From assembly GCA_977006965.1 (NCBI GenBank), contig OZ345370.1:1364001-1428000 (forward strand): DNA of 64,000 nt, given 5' to 3'. The notes below the pieces were generated by a model. It was not told the DNA's origin. It made no database searches and saw nothing but the letters and a program-made list of their open reading frames with translations. Source of the stretch: Phymatolithon calcareum (Eukaryota; Rhodophyta; Florideophyceae; Hapalidiales). This document shows, piece by piece, positions 42,241 to 53,595 of this stretch (within the stretch, counting starts at the first letter, position 1; each line of letters begins with the position of its first letter). The position numbers and the translations under genes were made by a program.

Positions 42241-43922
42241 CAACCATCCCTGTCTTTGAGGGTCGGTTCAGTTTAGGGTGCGATTTTCCAGAAAGCCACT
42301 TGAGGAAGCGCACAACTTTAGTTAGATATCTACAGCGCAGCTGCGCAATATACGAGTTCTTTTTACCATACGGACCCCAGGGTTTCACGTCACTGTCCAC
42401 TGCATCAAAGACTACGGAATACTGTTCCCCAGAAATGGCAAATGTGGAGTGTGATGGACTCGATCTGGCATGCCATCATGTGAGCAGGCCCCTCCGCATC
42501 GCATCTACCACTGTTGATATAACAGTTTTTCTAAATCAAGACAGTTTGGACTTTCTGGTTGCGCATGACTCAAGAAAAGCCGGTCAGTGCACAACGTTTC
42601 GAACCAATGAACAAATCAAGAAACGAGAAAAAAGTATCCTATATCCGTAGGCTGCTGAGAGAAACTGGCGTCAAGGAAAATGTGAAAAATGAATAATGGG
42701 AACTGCTTTCTGTGAGAGCTATGGAGAAAAGGAGAAAAGGAGAAAAGTACACATTCCTCCAATTCCTGGGCCACCTATACAGTGGATATTTGATGACTTT
42801 ATTTAAATTCTCCCAATACCTCACCTTGAAGAAACAGGGCAACTTTTGCAAGATTCTCTGAGCTAAAGTCCTCTGGCTACTCCAAACGTCTTTGATTCGT
42901 ATTTCGCTGCCAATAAGCGCTCTTGTGGATCTCTTAAAACCGTCAGACAGTACTACGTGCCCCGCATGTGCGCGTAGTGCGGGCGTTACAGTCTTTTCCG
43001 GGGAGGGACAAAGCCCGCTCCTCTGTCTATCCAGCTCAGCGCACGGAGATATTCGCCCTCATCCTCGTTTGAGTGGTTTTATCAATCTTAGAAAAATTGG
43101 ATTGCAGATAACCTACAGTCAGACCCTGAAAGGTACGTCATTCACAGTGGCACACAAAGCGTGCAGCAGTCTGTAACAAGATAGCCGAGCCCTCTGGTCC
43201 CGGAACATCTCCAGCGAAGGAGTTTCCCATTAAGTCGAAGTTCCCCAGAAACTATACTTGTCGACTTGGACGTATCCACCGACGTGGATACAGCTATTGG
43301 CCGGAGAGTCACCACAAGGAAACTCCCCTGTCAGGGCCGCGATCGAGAGCGCTGGCTTTAGTTCCTGCAATCGAGGGCGAAGAGAGACCCCCAATTATAC
43401 AGGGAGAGTGTCGACGTATGGTACACTGCGTGGAAAGGAAAGCATCGAGTTCCGAGGAACTCTATATAAGGGTAGTAGGACTTAACAGATGTGGCGCAAA
43501 ATCCAAGCAATTGTACAGAACGACAATGGAACCAAGTCCCACACTCAGAATCCGATGTGATAGGTTCCAAGCAATCCAGAGTGTGTCTAGTGCGGCTTTC
43601 CAGCTGAGACGCTGGGGTGCTTACCAATAGCCTCAACAAATTATTGGGCACCTGTTGTACTTGCATAGCCATACATTGCCATCCTGAGGAGAAGAGATCC
43701 GATAGCTATCCAAGAGCTGCGGAAACAATTCTTTCCACTCGTTTTTGGGCCGATCTTACAATGCGGAGTATCGCAGATACTCCGCCTTGTAAGATCCGAT
43801 ACCGTATCGGGCCCCAAATTCTTTGCAGTATAATAGGGGCTGAGATCGGACAAAGGAGCTCGTACTCAAGACGAAAGGACTTATCGGCTTTGTTCACAGA
43901 TGTTTGAGGTCCTCCAAAATGT
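42241..43922. other. Intergenic/repeat DNA
   Basis: No supported gene. Contains a 23 bp-arm inverted repeat at 43750-43772/43776-43798 (two mismatches, loop GCA) followed by CCGATACCGTATCGG (43796-43810). Short frames at 43258-43630 have no motif. Confidence 0.4.
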
Positions 43923-44138
43923 TTAAAGCTTTGAAGTGTGGAGCGTCATAATATCTAGGCGACACATAGCTCTCCCCTGCAGTACCTCAATCCTCACCAG
44001 AATCACTGACAATCCCCCGTCATTGGCGTCACGAGCACGGTGTCTTGATACCCGGGCGACGTGTCGATACGTTTCTTTCGCACGTCGGAGGGCTTCGAGA
44101 GTTTGGAGATACGGTACAGCCTGAGCACCGCGACCCAT
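43923..44138 (-). CDS. Short unknown ORF, possible exon
   Basis: The minus-strand ATG at 44138 opens MGRGAQAVPYLQTLEALRRA and an Arg/Ala-rich helix. At about 43997 the text CTG-GTGAGG looks like a splice donor, so this could be a first exon. Its ATG overlaps that of the plus-strand frame at 44137. Not recognised; could be chance. Confidence 0.2.
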   Translation of the reverse strand: MGRGAQAVPYLQTLEALRRAKETYRHVARVSRHRARDANDGGLSVILVRIEVLQGRAMCRLDIMTLHTSKL

Positions 44139-44367
44139 GAGGTTGTGGTCGGCCTTTCACGGCCTGTGGGCCCGAAATGTTGCGCACGAGATGTTGTGCT
44201 CCGCGATCATGCGAGGGCCGGAGGGTCGGTTGTTGCGCGTGCCGGAAGGGCTCCTACGCGACATGGAAGAGATTGGCTATATTGCCTTGTGTGTCAGTGA
44301 CGCCGTGCTGGGCGCCAAGCTCGAAGGCCTCGTCAAGGCCACACGGGAGATCCGCTGGGGCTGGTAA
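44137..44367 (+). CDS. Short unknown ORF with host-like composition (76 aa)
   Basis: ATG 44137 to TAA 44367; GC-rich, with host-like codon use (RGPEGRLLRVPEGLLRDMEE, LVKATREIRWGW). It looks like a conserved protein fragment or a final exon, but I do not recognise it. TATAAAAG follows 5 bp after the stop. Confidence 0.3.
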   Translation: MRLWSAFHGLWARNVAHEMLCSAIMRGPEGRLLRVPEGLLRDMEEIGYIALCVSDAVLGAKLEGLVKATREIRWGW

Positions 44368-45291
44368 TTGACCTATAAAAGTTGCGCGCTCAGCTCCGCC
44401 CACTTCCTGTAGCCAGCGTTTGTGCAGAACGATGGATCGGCGTTGGTGCGAAATGATAATTGTTGTTCAAGTTGTCTTCTCTCGTGCAGGAGAGGGGTTG
44501 CTTGGATTACGCAGTCTATCAAGAGAGAGCACGCCAGTGGGCGGTGAACTATCCGTGAAACAAGTTGATTGGATGTTACATTGATACACTACCTTTTCCA
44601 TTGCAACTGCTCATGGTTGCTGTAGCATCCACATCAGAATATTTATCACGATGAAATCTCTGTTCTCTTGAGTATTCCACTGGCATTTTTAAATGCCATT
44701 GCGTATGAGCGGAAGTAGTCATTCTACGGACAGAATGAGCCCAACGACTATGATAAAGGAGTTGAGGAGAAATATAAGACTTTTTCGTCACCCTACTATC
44801 TGAGAGCGAAATAAGGCAAAATGTAATATAAACTCTATCGGATCGGGGAGAAGAAAGTTATTGAAAATGGGAAGGAAAATCGAAAGCATTTTGAGACGGT
44901 GAGGTTCGTGTTCAGGACTCCATAAGATGCACATTTCAATGATGCTCCGGGTGTGACGCATGCAGCCGCTATGAAGGAACTTAATGACTGTCTGTGGAAC
45001 ACAGCAGTATCGACGCTCTGAATGGCACATTTTCTTCCTCTAAGATGAGCATTTTGAGGAAATGCATTTTCTTGGGATCGACTTTCCATTTCCACGATTA
45101 GTTTTATATCACTCCATCTTTACTGCACCAAGTAAGAGAGGCGCTGCTTCCATGTGTTTATAGAAGGATACTGAAGTATCCCCAGTGAGCAAACCTTTAA
45201 TAACTTTTAAGTTGTAAGACGGTACGAATAAAAGCGAAAGGAAACAGCATAGCTTTGTTGGTATAGTTAGTTTACTAGTACATCTTCTTAC
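44368..45291. other. Intergenic, no gene seen
   Basis: AT-richer DNA with only short frames. The right end is the 3' flank of the CRAL-TRIO gene on the minus strand. Confidence 0.45.
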
Positions 45292-46369
45292 TCATTCAGG
45301 GGGTTGCTTTTGCACACTAGAAACTGGCGGCCACTTTTCTGAATCTTGCATAACCCTTTCAACCCATTCCTTATTCATCTCTAAATCCCACGCCAATTTC
45401 CCACCCATATTGGCATCCATGGGCACACTGCCCATGTCAAAATATTGTCCAAGCTCTTCCGGTTGGGAGATGCCGCGCACACGGTTCTTCAACTTTCTGC
45501 TGAGCAACGCGCTGACCAAAGCAAATGCCGGCCGAATGAACCATGGTAAGTTCATCATGTACATCCCCGCCACACGCACGGGCAACGTCTGTGAAAATGC
45601 GTTGGACATTTCGCGCGGTACTCGCACATCCATGTTGTGAAAACCGACATTAGACATGTCGCCCAAAATCGCAATGCCACACTTTTGAGCGTCAGGATAT
45701 GTGCGCAGCGTCCATTCAATTATCAACGCAATGGCTCGGACTACATGTAGCGCTGAGAATCGAGAAGGGTCTTCTCAAGTGCATCAGCAGGTACACAGGG
45801 ACCGGAAGTCGGAGCGTTAGTAAGTGGCGTAACAATGCAACATATCCCATGAAAGGTTCACTCTCAGAAGCGTGGCGTGCCATACCTGCGAAGCGCAAGC
45901 GGCCATGAAGGATGTATCTCCCTTCTCGATCGCGCTTACCGCTACTGACAAACAAACCAAGTTGCAGAATTTCACGTAACGTTTCCCGGTCCTCAGGAAA
46001 GTTCGAGTCCACTGCGGTGCGCCATGCGACAAACGCTCGCAGTCTTGCTGCCGCACGCGCCGTGTCACCTTTTCGCGCGCGCACACTAGCTAGCACCCAG
46101 AACTCGTCCGCGGCAGCCGCACGCGCGTCTCCGGCCGCGGCTACCTGTTCTCGCACCTCGCGAACTAGGGCTTTCTCGACGTCTGGAGAAGCATCCCAGG
46201 AAGCACTGGTTTGTTCGTTTGATGAGATTGCGGCCAGCGCTGGAGCCTTCGCGTGCAATCCAGTCCCTTCATTCCGGAGACCGGTCAACAAGCTGTTGAT
46301 CCCGGTAGCACCGCCGGTTGTGCGCTCAAGAGACTCAAAGCTGCTCACAGACTGTTCTGGATTCGGCAT
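45292..46369 (-). CDS. CRAL-TRIO (Sec14-like) lipid-binding protein, one intron
   Basis: Two exons, 46369-45886 and 45773-45292 (321 aa). The intron 45885-45774 (112 bp) starts GTATGG, contains a perfect TACTAAC branch site and ends TTGAG; an alternative acceptor 3 bp downstream (AAG) also keeps the frame. Exon 1 gives a Ser/Ala-rich leader and a helical segment with RLRAFVAWRTAVDSNFP and DREGRYILHGRLRF. Exon 2 continues FSALHVVRAIALIIEWTL and then the diagnostic CRAL-TRIO strands CGIAILGDMSNVGFHNMD and LPVRVAGMYMMNLPWFIRPAF, ending in KNRVRGISQPEELGQYFD. Such proteins carry or sense phosphoinositides or hydrophobic molecules such as tocopherol; the ligand cannot be told. It is divergent from the gene at 46653. 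Confidence 0.85.
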
Positions 46370-46652
46370 TGTGCACCGGCGCTTCGGAGTGCCGTGAGCG
46401 AGGACGCAATGCGTTACGAACTAACTCTGCTAAACAGAACGGGGTTCACCTCCCAACGGAATTGCATTATTGAACGTACAATTACGTAATTCCTGGGCCC
46501 CGCCAAAATTGTCCTCTCTTCTGACAGTGTAGAATTCTCGAATCAGATTACGCCTCGATCTCAAATATCAAACGTGATTCTCAAGCCACAGTTTCTCAAC
46601 ATCGCCTCATCCGTCACGAACGCAGCCTACGCCCTGCGCCCCTTTGTCCCCG
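46370..46652. promoter_or_regulatory. Divergent promoter region
   Basis: Only 283 bp separate the ATG codons of the CRAL-TRIO gene (minus) and the plastid membrane protein gene (plus), so both promoters must lie here or overlap. No clear TATA box; AATTACGTAATT-like text (about 46478-46492) is nearly palindromic. Confidence 0.45.
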
Positions 46653-47378
46653 ATGACACCCACGGCATTTCTCAGCCCTCTTTCGCTAGGCAATGCCCAC
46701 AGCCTGCAGACAGGGCGCTCAGAACGCTGCGCGCGGCGACCGCGCGTCCCTGTGCCCGTCCATCGTTTGCAAACGCGCGCTTGCGCCGCGCCGGTGATAA
46801 CAGTTGGCGACGTGGTGGCAATCTCCCGCGGGAGCGGCATCACAGAGCTCGGCGTGGTGACAGGGACCGATTCCTCAGGACGCAACATAGATTTTCAACC
46901 TCTCGAGCCATTCGTCCCTGAGCTATATGTCCATTCCTCTGCCAGTACCACCTTCGTGCGTGCAGAAAATGTGCGCAAAGTTCCCTCGACGTACGTGCCC
47001 GCGCAGGACGGTTGGATAGTTCTTTCGGCGGACTTGAAGGTGGCTGAGAACGCGTTCGAAACAGCCGTTGAGTTGCCACGTCCAGAGGTGGTGGAGGCGC
47101 CGCGCAGAGTGCTTTCTGATGAGGCGCTTCGTCGACAGGGATTTTTGCGCCCGACAAGGACACAGGCTTTTCTAGGCGCCGCGCTGAGCTTGCCGGTGAG
47201 CGCGCTGGCGTATGCGGTGTTCGCGGGCGAACGCGCTGCGTTTGCGGGGGCTGAAAGTGTGGGGGCGTTGGAAGATGTTGCATTGGTGGCTGCGGCGGCG
47301 GTTTCGGTGCTTTCTATCATTGTTGGATGTGCTTTGTTTTTGTATGGTGTTAACTCGCCTATGGAGGAGGCGAATTGA
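46653..47378 (+). CDS. Putative plastid membrane protein with SH3-like segment (241 aa)
   Basis: Single-exon ORF from ATG 46653 (MTPTAFLSPLSLGNAHSLQT); the frame is open a little upstream only from TTG. Residues 1-47 form an Arg/Pro/Ser-rich transit peptide ending near RACAAP. Then comes a small beta-rich part, VITVGDVVAISRGSGITELG plus VVTGTDSSGRNIDF, resembling SH3/KOW-type barrels. The C-terminus has two hydrophobic helices (AFLGAALSLPVSALAYAVFA and VALVAAAAVSVLSIIVGCAL), consistent with a thylakoid or envelope anchor. I do not know the family. Host-like GC content supports it as a real gene. Confidence 0.65.
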   Translation: MTPTAFLSPLSLGNAHSLQTGRSERCARRPRVPVPVHRLQTRACAAPVITVGDVVAISRGSGITELGVVTGTDSSGRNIDFQPLEPFVPELYVHSSASTTFVRAENVRKVPSTYVPAQDGWIVLSADLKVAENAFETAVELPRPEVVEAPRRVLSDEALRRQGFLRPTRTQAFLGAALSLPVSALAYAVFAGERAAFAGAESVGALEDVALVAAAAVSVLSIIVGCALFLYGVNSPMEEAN

Positions 47379-47790
47379 GTGAGAGGGGGTACGATAGGCT
47401 GTGATAATATTTTTTTACAAAGGGGATGGGAACTACGTAGATGAGGAGTCATCAAGTTGGCCACTGTCTAGTTCTTCATCTTGCCTTCGTTTACTTAGGT
47501 TCCCATAAGGAGAGCTTCTGCCGCGTCTGCAGACTTTGTCTATTTCGGAGCGTGCGCCCTACCTTTGCCTCTGTTCACATCACCTGACTCTTTTTGAAGG
47601 CTTCGATGTGGTCTGATTTAAAGGCTTTAGATTATGTAACACGTGAAGGCGTGCGAAGATGCGAAACGAACACTTTGTTTAAAACAGGGAAGGGGATGCA
47701 TGGAAGAATGCAAGAAATTCCTACTAGTGGACTATTGCCTAATTCTTGACGGAAATGGGCGTGGGTCTACAGCTCTGTCGACCGCTCGAT
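47379..47790. other. Convergent intergenic region
   Basis: 3' flanks of the plus-strand gene ending at 47378 and the minus-strand MDHAR gene ending at 47791. No feature recognised. Confidence 0.5.
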
Positions 47791-49314
47791 TCAAGCCACA
47801 ACAGATGCTGGGTTGAGAAGCGCAAGTGCTGCGTCTGCGCTACCAGCCGCCTTGAACGCTGCCACATCGACGCTTGGACGACTTCTGGCAATTTTCTTCA
47901 TCGCCTCAGTATCTTCCGGCGATGGACTCTCCATGAAGACGCCCTGCACATTGCCATCCTTGACCCAGATAGCGATAAGTTTCGGATTGAAGTCACCGAC
48001 AACGGTGCAATCACCAGCGTTATCGCCAAAGAATTGCCACCCCAGATTAAACACTCTTGAATAAAAGTATGGGAGGTAATCATACGGCTCAAGACTTCCC
48101 AAAACAGCCCCCACCGCATGTTTAGCAGTCTCACGAGCGTTCACAACATGTTCCATACGCACCATGCGGTCATCGTACATTTTGAGAGGGAAAGTCGCAA
48201 TATCGCCAATTGCATACACGCCGTCCTCCGATGTCTTCAACGTGCTGTCCACAATTACACCGCCACGATCGTCCATGTTAAGCTTACCCTTGAACAACGA
48301 CGTATTGGCACGAGCACCGACACCGACAATAACAAGGGAACCGTCGACCTCGTAGTCTTGGTTATCCTTGCAAAACTTGACACCCCTGACTTTTCCATTT
48401 TCATCTCCAAGGAACGCCTTGCATAGTCTACCATTGTTCAAGAATTCCACGCCCTTCTCCTTGTACACCTTTTCATAATATTCGGCAATTTCCGGTGTGA
48501 ACAAACGCGGCATGATATTCTCTTCAGGGAATATCATCTTCACCTTACATCCCACTGTGACGGCGGCAGCTGTTACTTCTAGTCCAATGTATCCACCGCC
48601 GACAACAATAACCGTCTTGCCCTTATTCGCCTGCAGTGCATCGTACATTTTCAATGCTTGATCGTTATCACGCAGGTAAAGTACGCCGTCAAGATTGGCA
48701 CCTTCGATCCTGTTGAGATAGATCGGGGATGCACCTGTGGCAAGAATGAGAGCCTCAGACGCGATAATTGTCTTGTCGGACGCGGTTTTCAACGCACGAG
48801 ACTTGATGTCCACATCAACGACAGTTTCCCCGAGCATGGTGTCAATACCCTTCTCAGTGTACCATTCCTCGGTCTGGCGTTCACCTCCACCGCCAACGCA
48901 AGTGTGAAAGCCCGGAAGACGGACACTCTCCTTCATCAACACGGCCTTGGACAAAGCCGGACGCTCGTAAGGCAAAACAGGTTCCTCGCCGACGAGGCAA
49001 AGATCGCCGGCGGCGACGCCCTTCTCGGCAAATTCGCGCGCGACATAGCCCTATCGAATTCACGGAAGAGTAACGGTTGAGGGTTAGGATCATACGTGGA
49101 AAAGACTGTGAGATTGTGGATGTGTGAATATACGTACGGCCGAATTTCCAGCACCAAGGACGACGTACTTGTACGACGAGGTCGACATCGTGAAAATGGA
49201 TCGAGCGAAAGAGCCGGCGCGTTGCGTGCGTACGATGGAGCGAGATAGTGGAGCACCGATAAAGGGTCGAGCGAAAGAGCCGGCAAGTGGATTGCTGACG
49301 AAGGTCGTGTACAT
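47791..49314 (-). CDS. MDHAR: Monodehydroascorbate reductase, one intron
   Basis: Exons 49314-49138 and 49050-47791; 478 aa from the upper ATG or 436 aa from the second (49188, MSTSSYKYVV). The 87 bp intron (49137-49051) starts GTACGT, has CCTAACC as branch site and ends GATAG. Splicing rebuilds the FAD-binding loop YKYVVLGAGNSA-GYVAREFAEKG. Then follow LPYERPALSKA, LILATGASP, the NAD(P)H-binding TVIVVGGGYIGLEVTAAAV, and VYAIGDIATFP near the end, all typical of MDHAR. The enzyme recycles monodehydroascorbate to ascorbate with NAD(P)H. The 42-residue N-terminal extension is Arg/Ser-rich and could direct the long form to plastid or mitochondrion, with the short form cytosolic. Confidence 0.93.
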
Positions 49315-51064
49315 GTCCGGATCGGGCCTGCTAATCCTCTAAGTACAGCGATCCGTGAGCGTTTCTCAGAGAAAATTCCTCAAGCTTGTCCGTCGCACTG
49401 GAGAGACGGTCATGCAAGTGCACCTCCCGCCATAAGTCAGATCATCACTGGGCAGAATTGGCCAGGCAATGGGATTGCAGGGGTTATCATAGCCTAATTT
49501 TACCTTCAAAAATAGGTACTCAGCCTCATACCGCATACACCGCGGTGATCGAAATGTGCTGTTGCAGTTGAGCAAGGTTTGTCGTAGAAAATGTGGCTTA
49601 CGTCTTGCTTTCTTATCTGGATTTCAAGGAGAATAACAGTTTATGTTTTCCACAAAGTTAGTAAGTAGGAAGTCAAAGACTGTATGGTCTAGGGCGTTTT
49701 AATGTGCTGCAGTACAACATTGAATATTCCTCAAATGTTTGGTTCTGAGCGTTTTTCTCCGTTACAGTATTCTGAACAAAAGCTAATTCGCAGTTCAGGT
49801 ATAACTGTAGGGCGATTTAAGCATAGAGATGGTCCTGAGAACCTCATACCTACCTGAGCAACATTAATACATAGCCAGACGACAGCGCAATCGGTGCTTT
49901 TCACTGACATTGTCAGGGGCGGTTTGTTCCACTAAAAACAACGTCAACGTCATTTTATAACACTGTGACGAAGCATTTGAGTGGCCCAGAGCGCGATTAT
50001 GAAATCCACCGAGAGTCGCAGCTCCAGCGAGCAATTTTCGGGTCTACTCCTGGGGCTTCCGTACATAGAAAGGTATACAAAATTAGTGTGTCGTAAAATG
50101 AAGTCAGCTGGATATAAAAGACATTTTCTACAGGCTTCAATTCTGCCAACGGTCCTTGGAATGAGCCATCCATCGCCCTAACGTTACAAACAAAAGTTCA
50201 TTGAACATTGCACACCGATGTAAAATAGGATATGCCTGGACTAAAATACGGGCATTTTCGAGTAGCCATGTTTTTTTCACGCTTGAAAGTTGACAGACGT
50301 CCATTTACGATACTGGCACTTTAGCAAATATCATTCTTGATGGCGTGGAAGAACCACACATGCTCTTCTTGTTCTCCATATGTGCAGAAAACTAGCTTTT
50401 CGAAAGCTGGATCCACTCCATAATCACCAGTGAGGCAATCAAATTTGCATTTTCAAAGTAGATTTAGAAAAGACAAAATTGTACTTGAGTTCGGAAAAGG
50501 TTCATGAGGCTCCAGAAACGGGACGGCGAGAGCAGTGAGGACAAGGGTCGTAGTTCGTGAGGGCTTGACAGTAAGAGTATTGGAGTACAGGCGCCAAGCA
50601 CATGATGCTTAGGCGTAGTTGACGCCCAGCCTGTTCCAGTGCGGCACTACGATGCATTCTTTCTTAACGAGGAGAACCTGTACTTCATTTTAAGCACGCT
50701 GCAGATCGACAGAGAGGCTCATGTCGCGAGCATCAAGACTAACTCCCATCCTCCCTGCAAAATTCTGCATGAGCTCAAAAAGTCGTATATAATCACCGCG
50801 ACTGACGCCATTTTCAAGCCCCGGGCATTGGCAAAAAGGCATTTTAGCCCGCCTCCAGGCGTTTGTCGTGACGGTTCGGCTGTGTGCTGCAACAGGAGTG
50901 GACATAATGAGAACCGGATGGTTTAGAGCTTTGGACACCAAGCAAGGGACAGCTCCCAAGGCGTGAGGAGAATGAAAATCGAGGAAAGGATGCCATGAAG
51001 CATGGACAAGTGCGATGCCTCAGTCTCCGACCTCCCTTTGCACTGAAGAAAACAGAGAGGAAAT

Positions 51065-51088
51065 CTGTAGCTCTTTTAAGAGCTACAG
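51065..51088. repeat. 24 bp palindrome followed by T run
   Basis: CTGTAGCTCTT-TT-AAGAGCTACAG with 11 bp perfect arms, followed a few bases later by seven or more T. It resembles a stem-loop plus T tract; the function is unknown. Confidence 0.7.
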
Positions 51089-53022
51089 TAGGCTTTTTTT
51101 GAGAATCGATCACAGCATGTCACGATTAGAAGTTTTGAATTTAGCTCAAAGCTGGAGGCGAAATACAACATTGCTGAACTTTGACCAGCATTATGCCGTG
51201 CAAGTCAGAGAGACAGCTCCAGCTTCCAGCTCACATTCTTATGAATACTCGAACATACAGGCTCCTCGATTTCGTGTTTGCTGTTTTTTCGTTTCGCTTG
51301 CAGCATATAAGATATTTAGTTCTTTCCTCTGAGTGAATGAAGGTCTGAGTTCTTCGCATTTCAGCTGGACTGATCCGTTCCTGCATGACCAAGTTCGCTT
51401 GCGAGTTTTTGACCATACTGAGCTCGAATTCTTCCACTCTTCCTCACCGCAACTTTCTCCGTGCAAGCTGCTACGGCGCCAATCGCGCTTCACGCCTTTT
51501 TTATTTTTCACACTCGTTTCAAGGCCAATGGCCCAGCCAGGGTCGCCTCTTAACTCGACTGTGTGAGTTTTTGGGTGTGTCGCCAAAGGCGACAAGAAGG
51601 GCACCTCTCATAGAAAAACGCTGTCCGTACGAGTTCCTTTAATAGGCAGATGTGCCCGTGAGGACAGTTGATGCCCTCACTATTGTGTTGCATGTGTTCG
51701 TGAGTGCGTTTTAAATAGCGTAAGGTGCGCTAGTTTGAAAAAAATCTGGCACGAGTACGGAGAAGTGACTGGGTACACTTCATGAAACAATCCGGAGGAA
51801 TACGTATATGGCCTCATAAAGTCTACTTACGGGCATTACATTGTTCTATTGTTTAAAATAATAGTTCCAGAAACCGCAATTCGTGCTGCAGGGCAGCTTC
51901 TCGTCTTTTCCTTGATTGTTCGTTGCGGTACACGATCGGTGGAGTTCCCGCAAGGCAAAAAAGTGTTCTCCGCATACAACTCAACATGGACGCTTTATCC
52001 GCCCGATTCCAGCTTGATAAACACGACAGCTGGAGTTCCCGCAAGACTGGGAAGTGTCTCCCTGTGTGACATACGCGCTTTCACTATTTTCTGGGGGTTT
52101 TATCTTTCCCTCTTTCTCTCTCCTGTTCTACTTTGACCCTTGTGAGGTTGGTTCTTTTGTATACCTGGCGCTCCACTCCAGACCTTTGATCAAATTCGGC
52201 GATATGGTCCCCGCGCAAAAACAATAAAGTTCTCCTCCTCTCTCTTCCGCTGCGTACACAACGAGGATGCAGCAATACGTTATTACCCAGAGTGCCAGAT
52301 ATGCCTATAGAGTCTCCAGAAAAAGTGGCACTGTGGCACAAAGGTAGCAAACAGTTTAGAGAAAACAGAGAGTGTATTACCTTTCGTGTGCTCAAGGGTG
52401 CGAATGTTCTCATGTTGCTCAAGAGTGCCGTCGCAAACCAGTTAGTCCTGTTGATACGTTATGACCGCTGGTTTCCCAAACTGGGGTTTAGACATGGCAC
52501 AGCGCCAACACTGGCCACTTCTCTCCATGAGGTGCTTCCAAGTGAGCACTGAGTCCACCAAGGCTCGTTGATGCTTCTTCCAAACACCTTCCGCTCAATG
52601 GTGTGCTCGAGTGCTGTGACAGCACTGCTGTCGCGTATATACCATTCCGAATCTCGTCATCGGCCCCGGGGTCTGAATATTTGCCCATTTAGATCAATTC
52701 ATAGTCTCTCCGAATTTGACCTACTTTTGTGAGAACACGCGACAAAATTTTGAACAGAGTTACCTGAGGTCCCTTGTTTTTTGTCTTCTCGAAAGTGCAT
52801 ATCCCTGACTACAACATCACAACAGGATTATCTGATGCTACGCCGCTCTGGTCGGGCTATATCTCGAAGAAAATTTATATTCTTCACAAAACCCCCAATG
52901 ATCTAGAACGGTAGAGACACAATGATGTACTCATAACGAGTTCAAAATGAGCATTTACTCGGGGACAAGCTCTTCCGTTGACTTAAGTTTGACGGTTTAT
53001 GCAATCGAAGAAATTGATAAGA

Positions 53023-53073
53023 GAAGAATAACATTAGGCACTTTATTTAATAAAGTGCCAAATGTTATTCTTC
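53023..53073. repeat. 25 bp-arm hairpin with one mismatch
   Basis: Arms 53023-53047 and 53049-53073, loop of one base, one A/A mismatch. AT-rich; it could be a fold-back duplication or a small-RNA-type hairpin. Confidence 0.8.
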
Positions 53074-53508
53074 CAGTTGCCCTTGAGCAGTAAGATTTGG
53101 GATAAATTCAATGCTTGGTCTATACTAGGCAAAACGTTCCACAATCGTTTGAATTTCGTTGCCACCAAAGACTAGTCCCTTTGATGATGAACTTGTCAAT
53201 AAATCACTTACTTTCTGCGCTGACGACAGCCACTGTCCAGTCTATAGTATCGAAGACTTGAATTTCCATGTCCTTACCAATTCCTATAATTTAGGCCTAC
53301 AAACAGATTGTACTCAATGGTACCGTGTCTAGAATACCCATAATTTAACAGAGCGCATACTCTATATTTCCGGCAATTCTTTCGTGTCTAGTTTTGCTCC
53401 CACACGATGATGTCAGTAATTGAGTTGAATACCTACTCTCACAGTGGTGGAGAATTTATGTCGTATTCCCGACATCTGTGCAGGTCAACATAGACTGCAC
53501 TATGTCCG

Positions 53509-53516
53509 CTATAAAT
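53509..53516 (+). promoter_or_regulatory. Candidate TATA box
   Basis: CTATAAATAGC lies about 80 bp before the ATG of the coiled-coil gene at 53596, a good match to a TATA element in sequence and spacing. Confidence 0.45.
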
Positions 53517-53595
53517 AGCGCTCCCTGGTTGAAAACCTCTGCGTAATCGTCAAGAGCGGGCAGAGTCACCAACAAGCTTCACTCGCCTATCGACA

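Larger units (their letters stand above)
49315..53500. other. Repeat-rich region without confident genes
   Basis: Mostly AT-rich repetitive DNA. The part 51230-52180 is similar in layout and wording to 55550-56110 (for example CACCGCAACTTTCTCCGTGCAAGC versus the related stretch there, and the shared pyrimidine-rich end before CCTGGCGCT), so a LINE-related 3' region is likely. A perfect palindrome is at 51065-51088 and a hairpin at 53023-53073. Short frames such as 50639-50926 show no motif. Confidence 0.45.

Noticed and set aside
43923-44367. Divergent gene pair sharing overlapping ATG codons
   Set aside because: The overlap CATG arises by chance easily; neither frame is recognisable, so they are listed only as low-confidence ORFs and not as a finding.
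46007-46030. tRNA-like GTTCGAGTCC
   Set aside because: Lies inside the CRAL-TRIO coding exon and no cloverleaf can be drawn around it; no other tRNA candidate was seen in the window.
51065-51100. Rho-independent terminator
   Set aside because: Stem plus T run resembles one, but the window is eukaryotic and no gene ends here.
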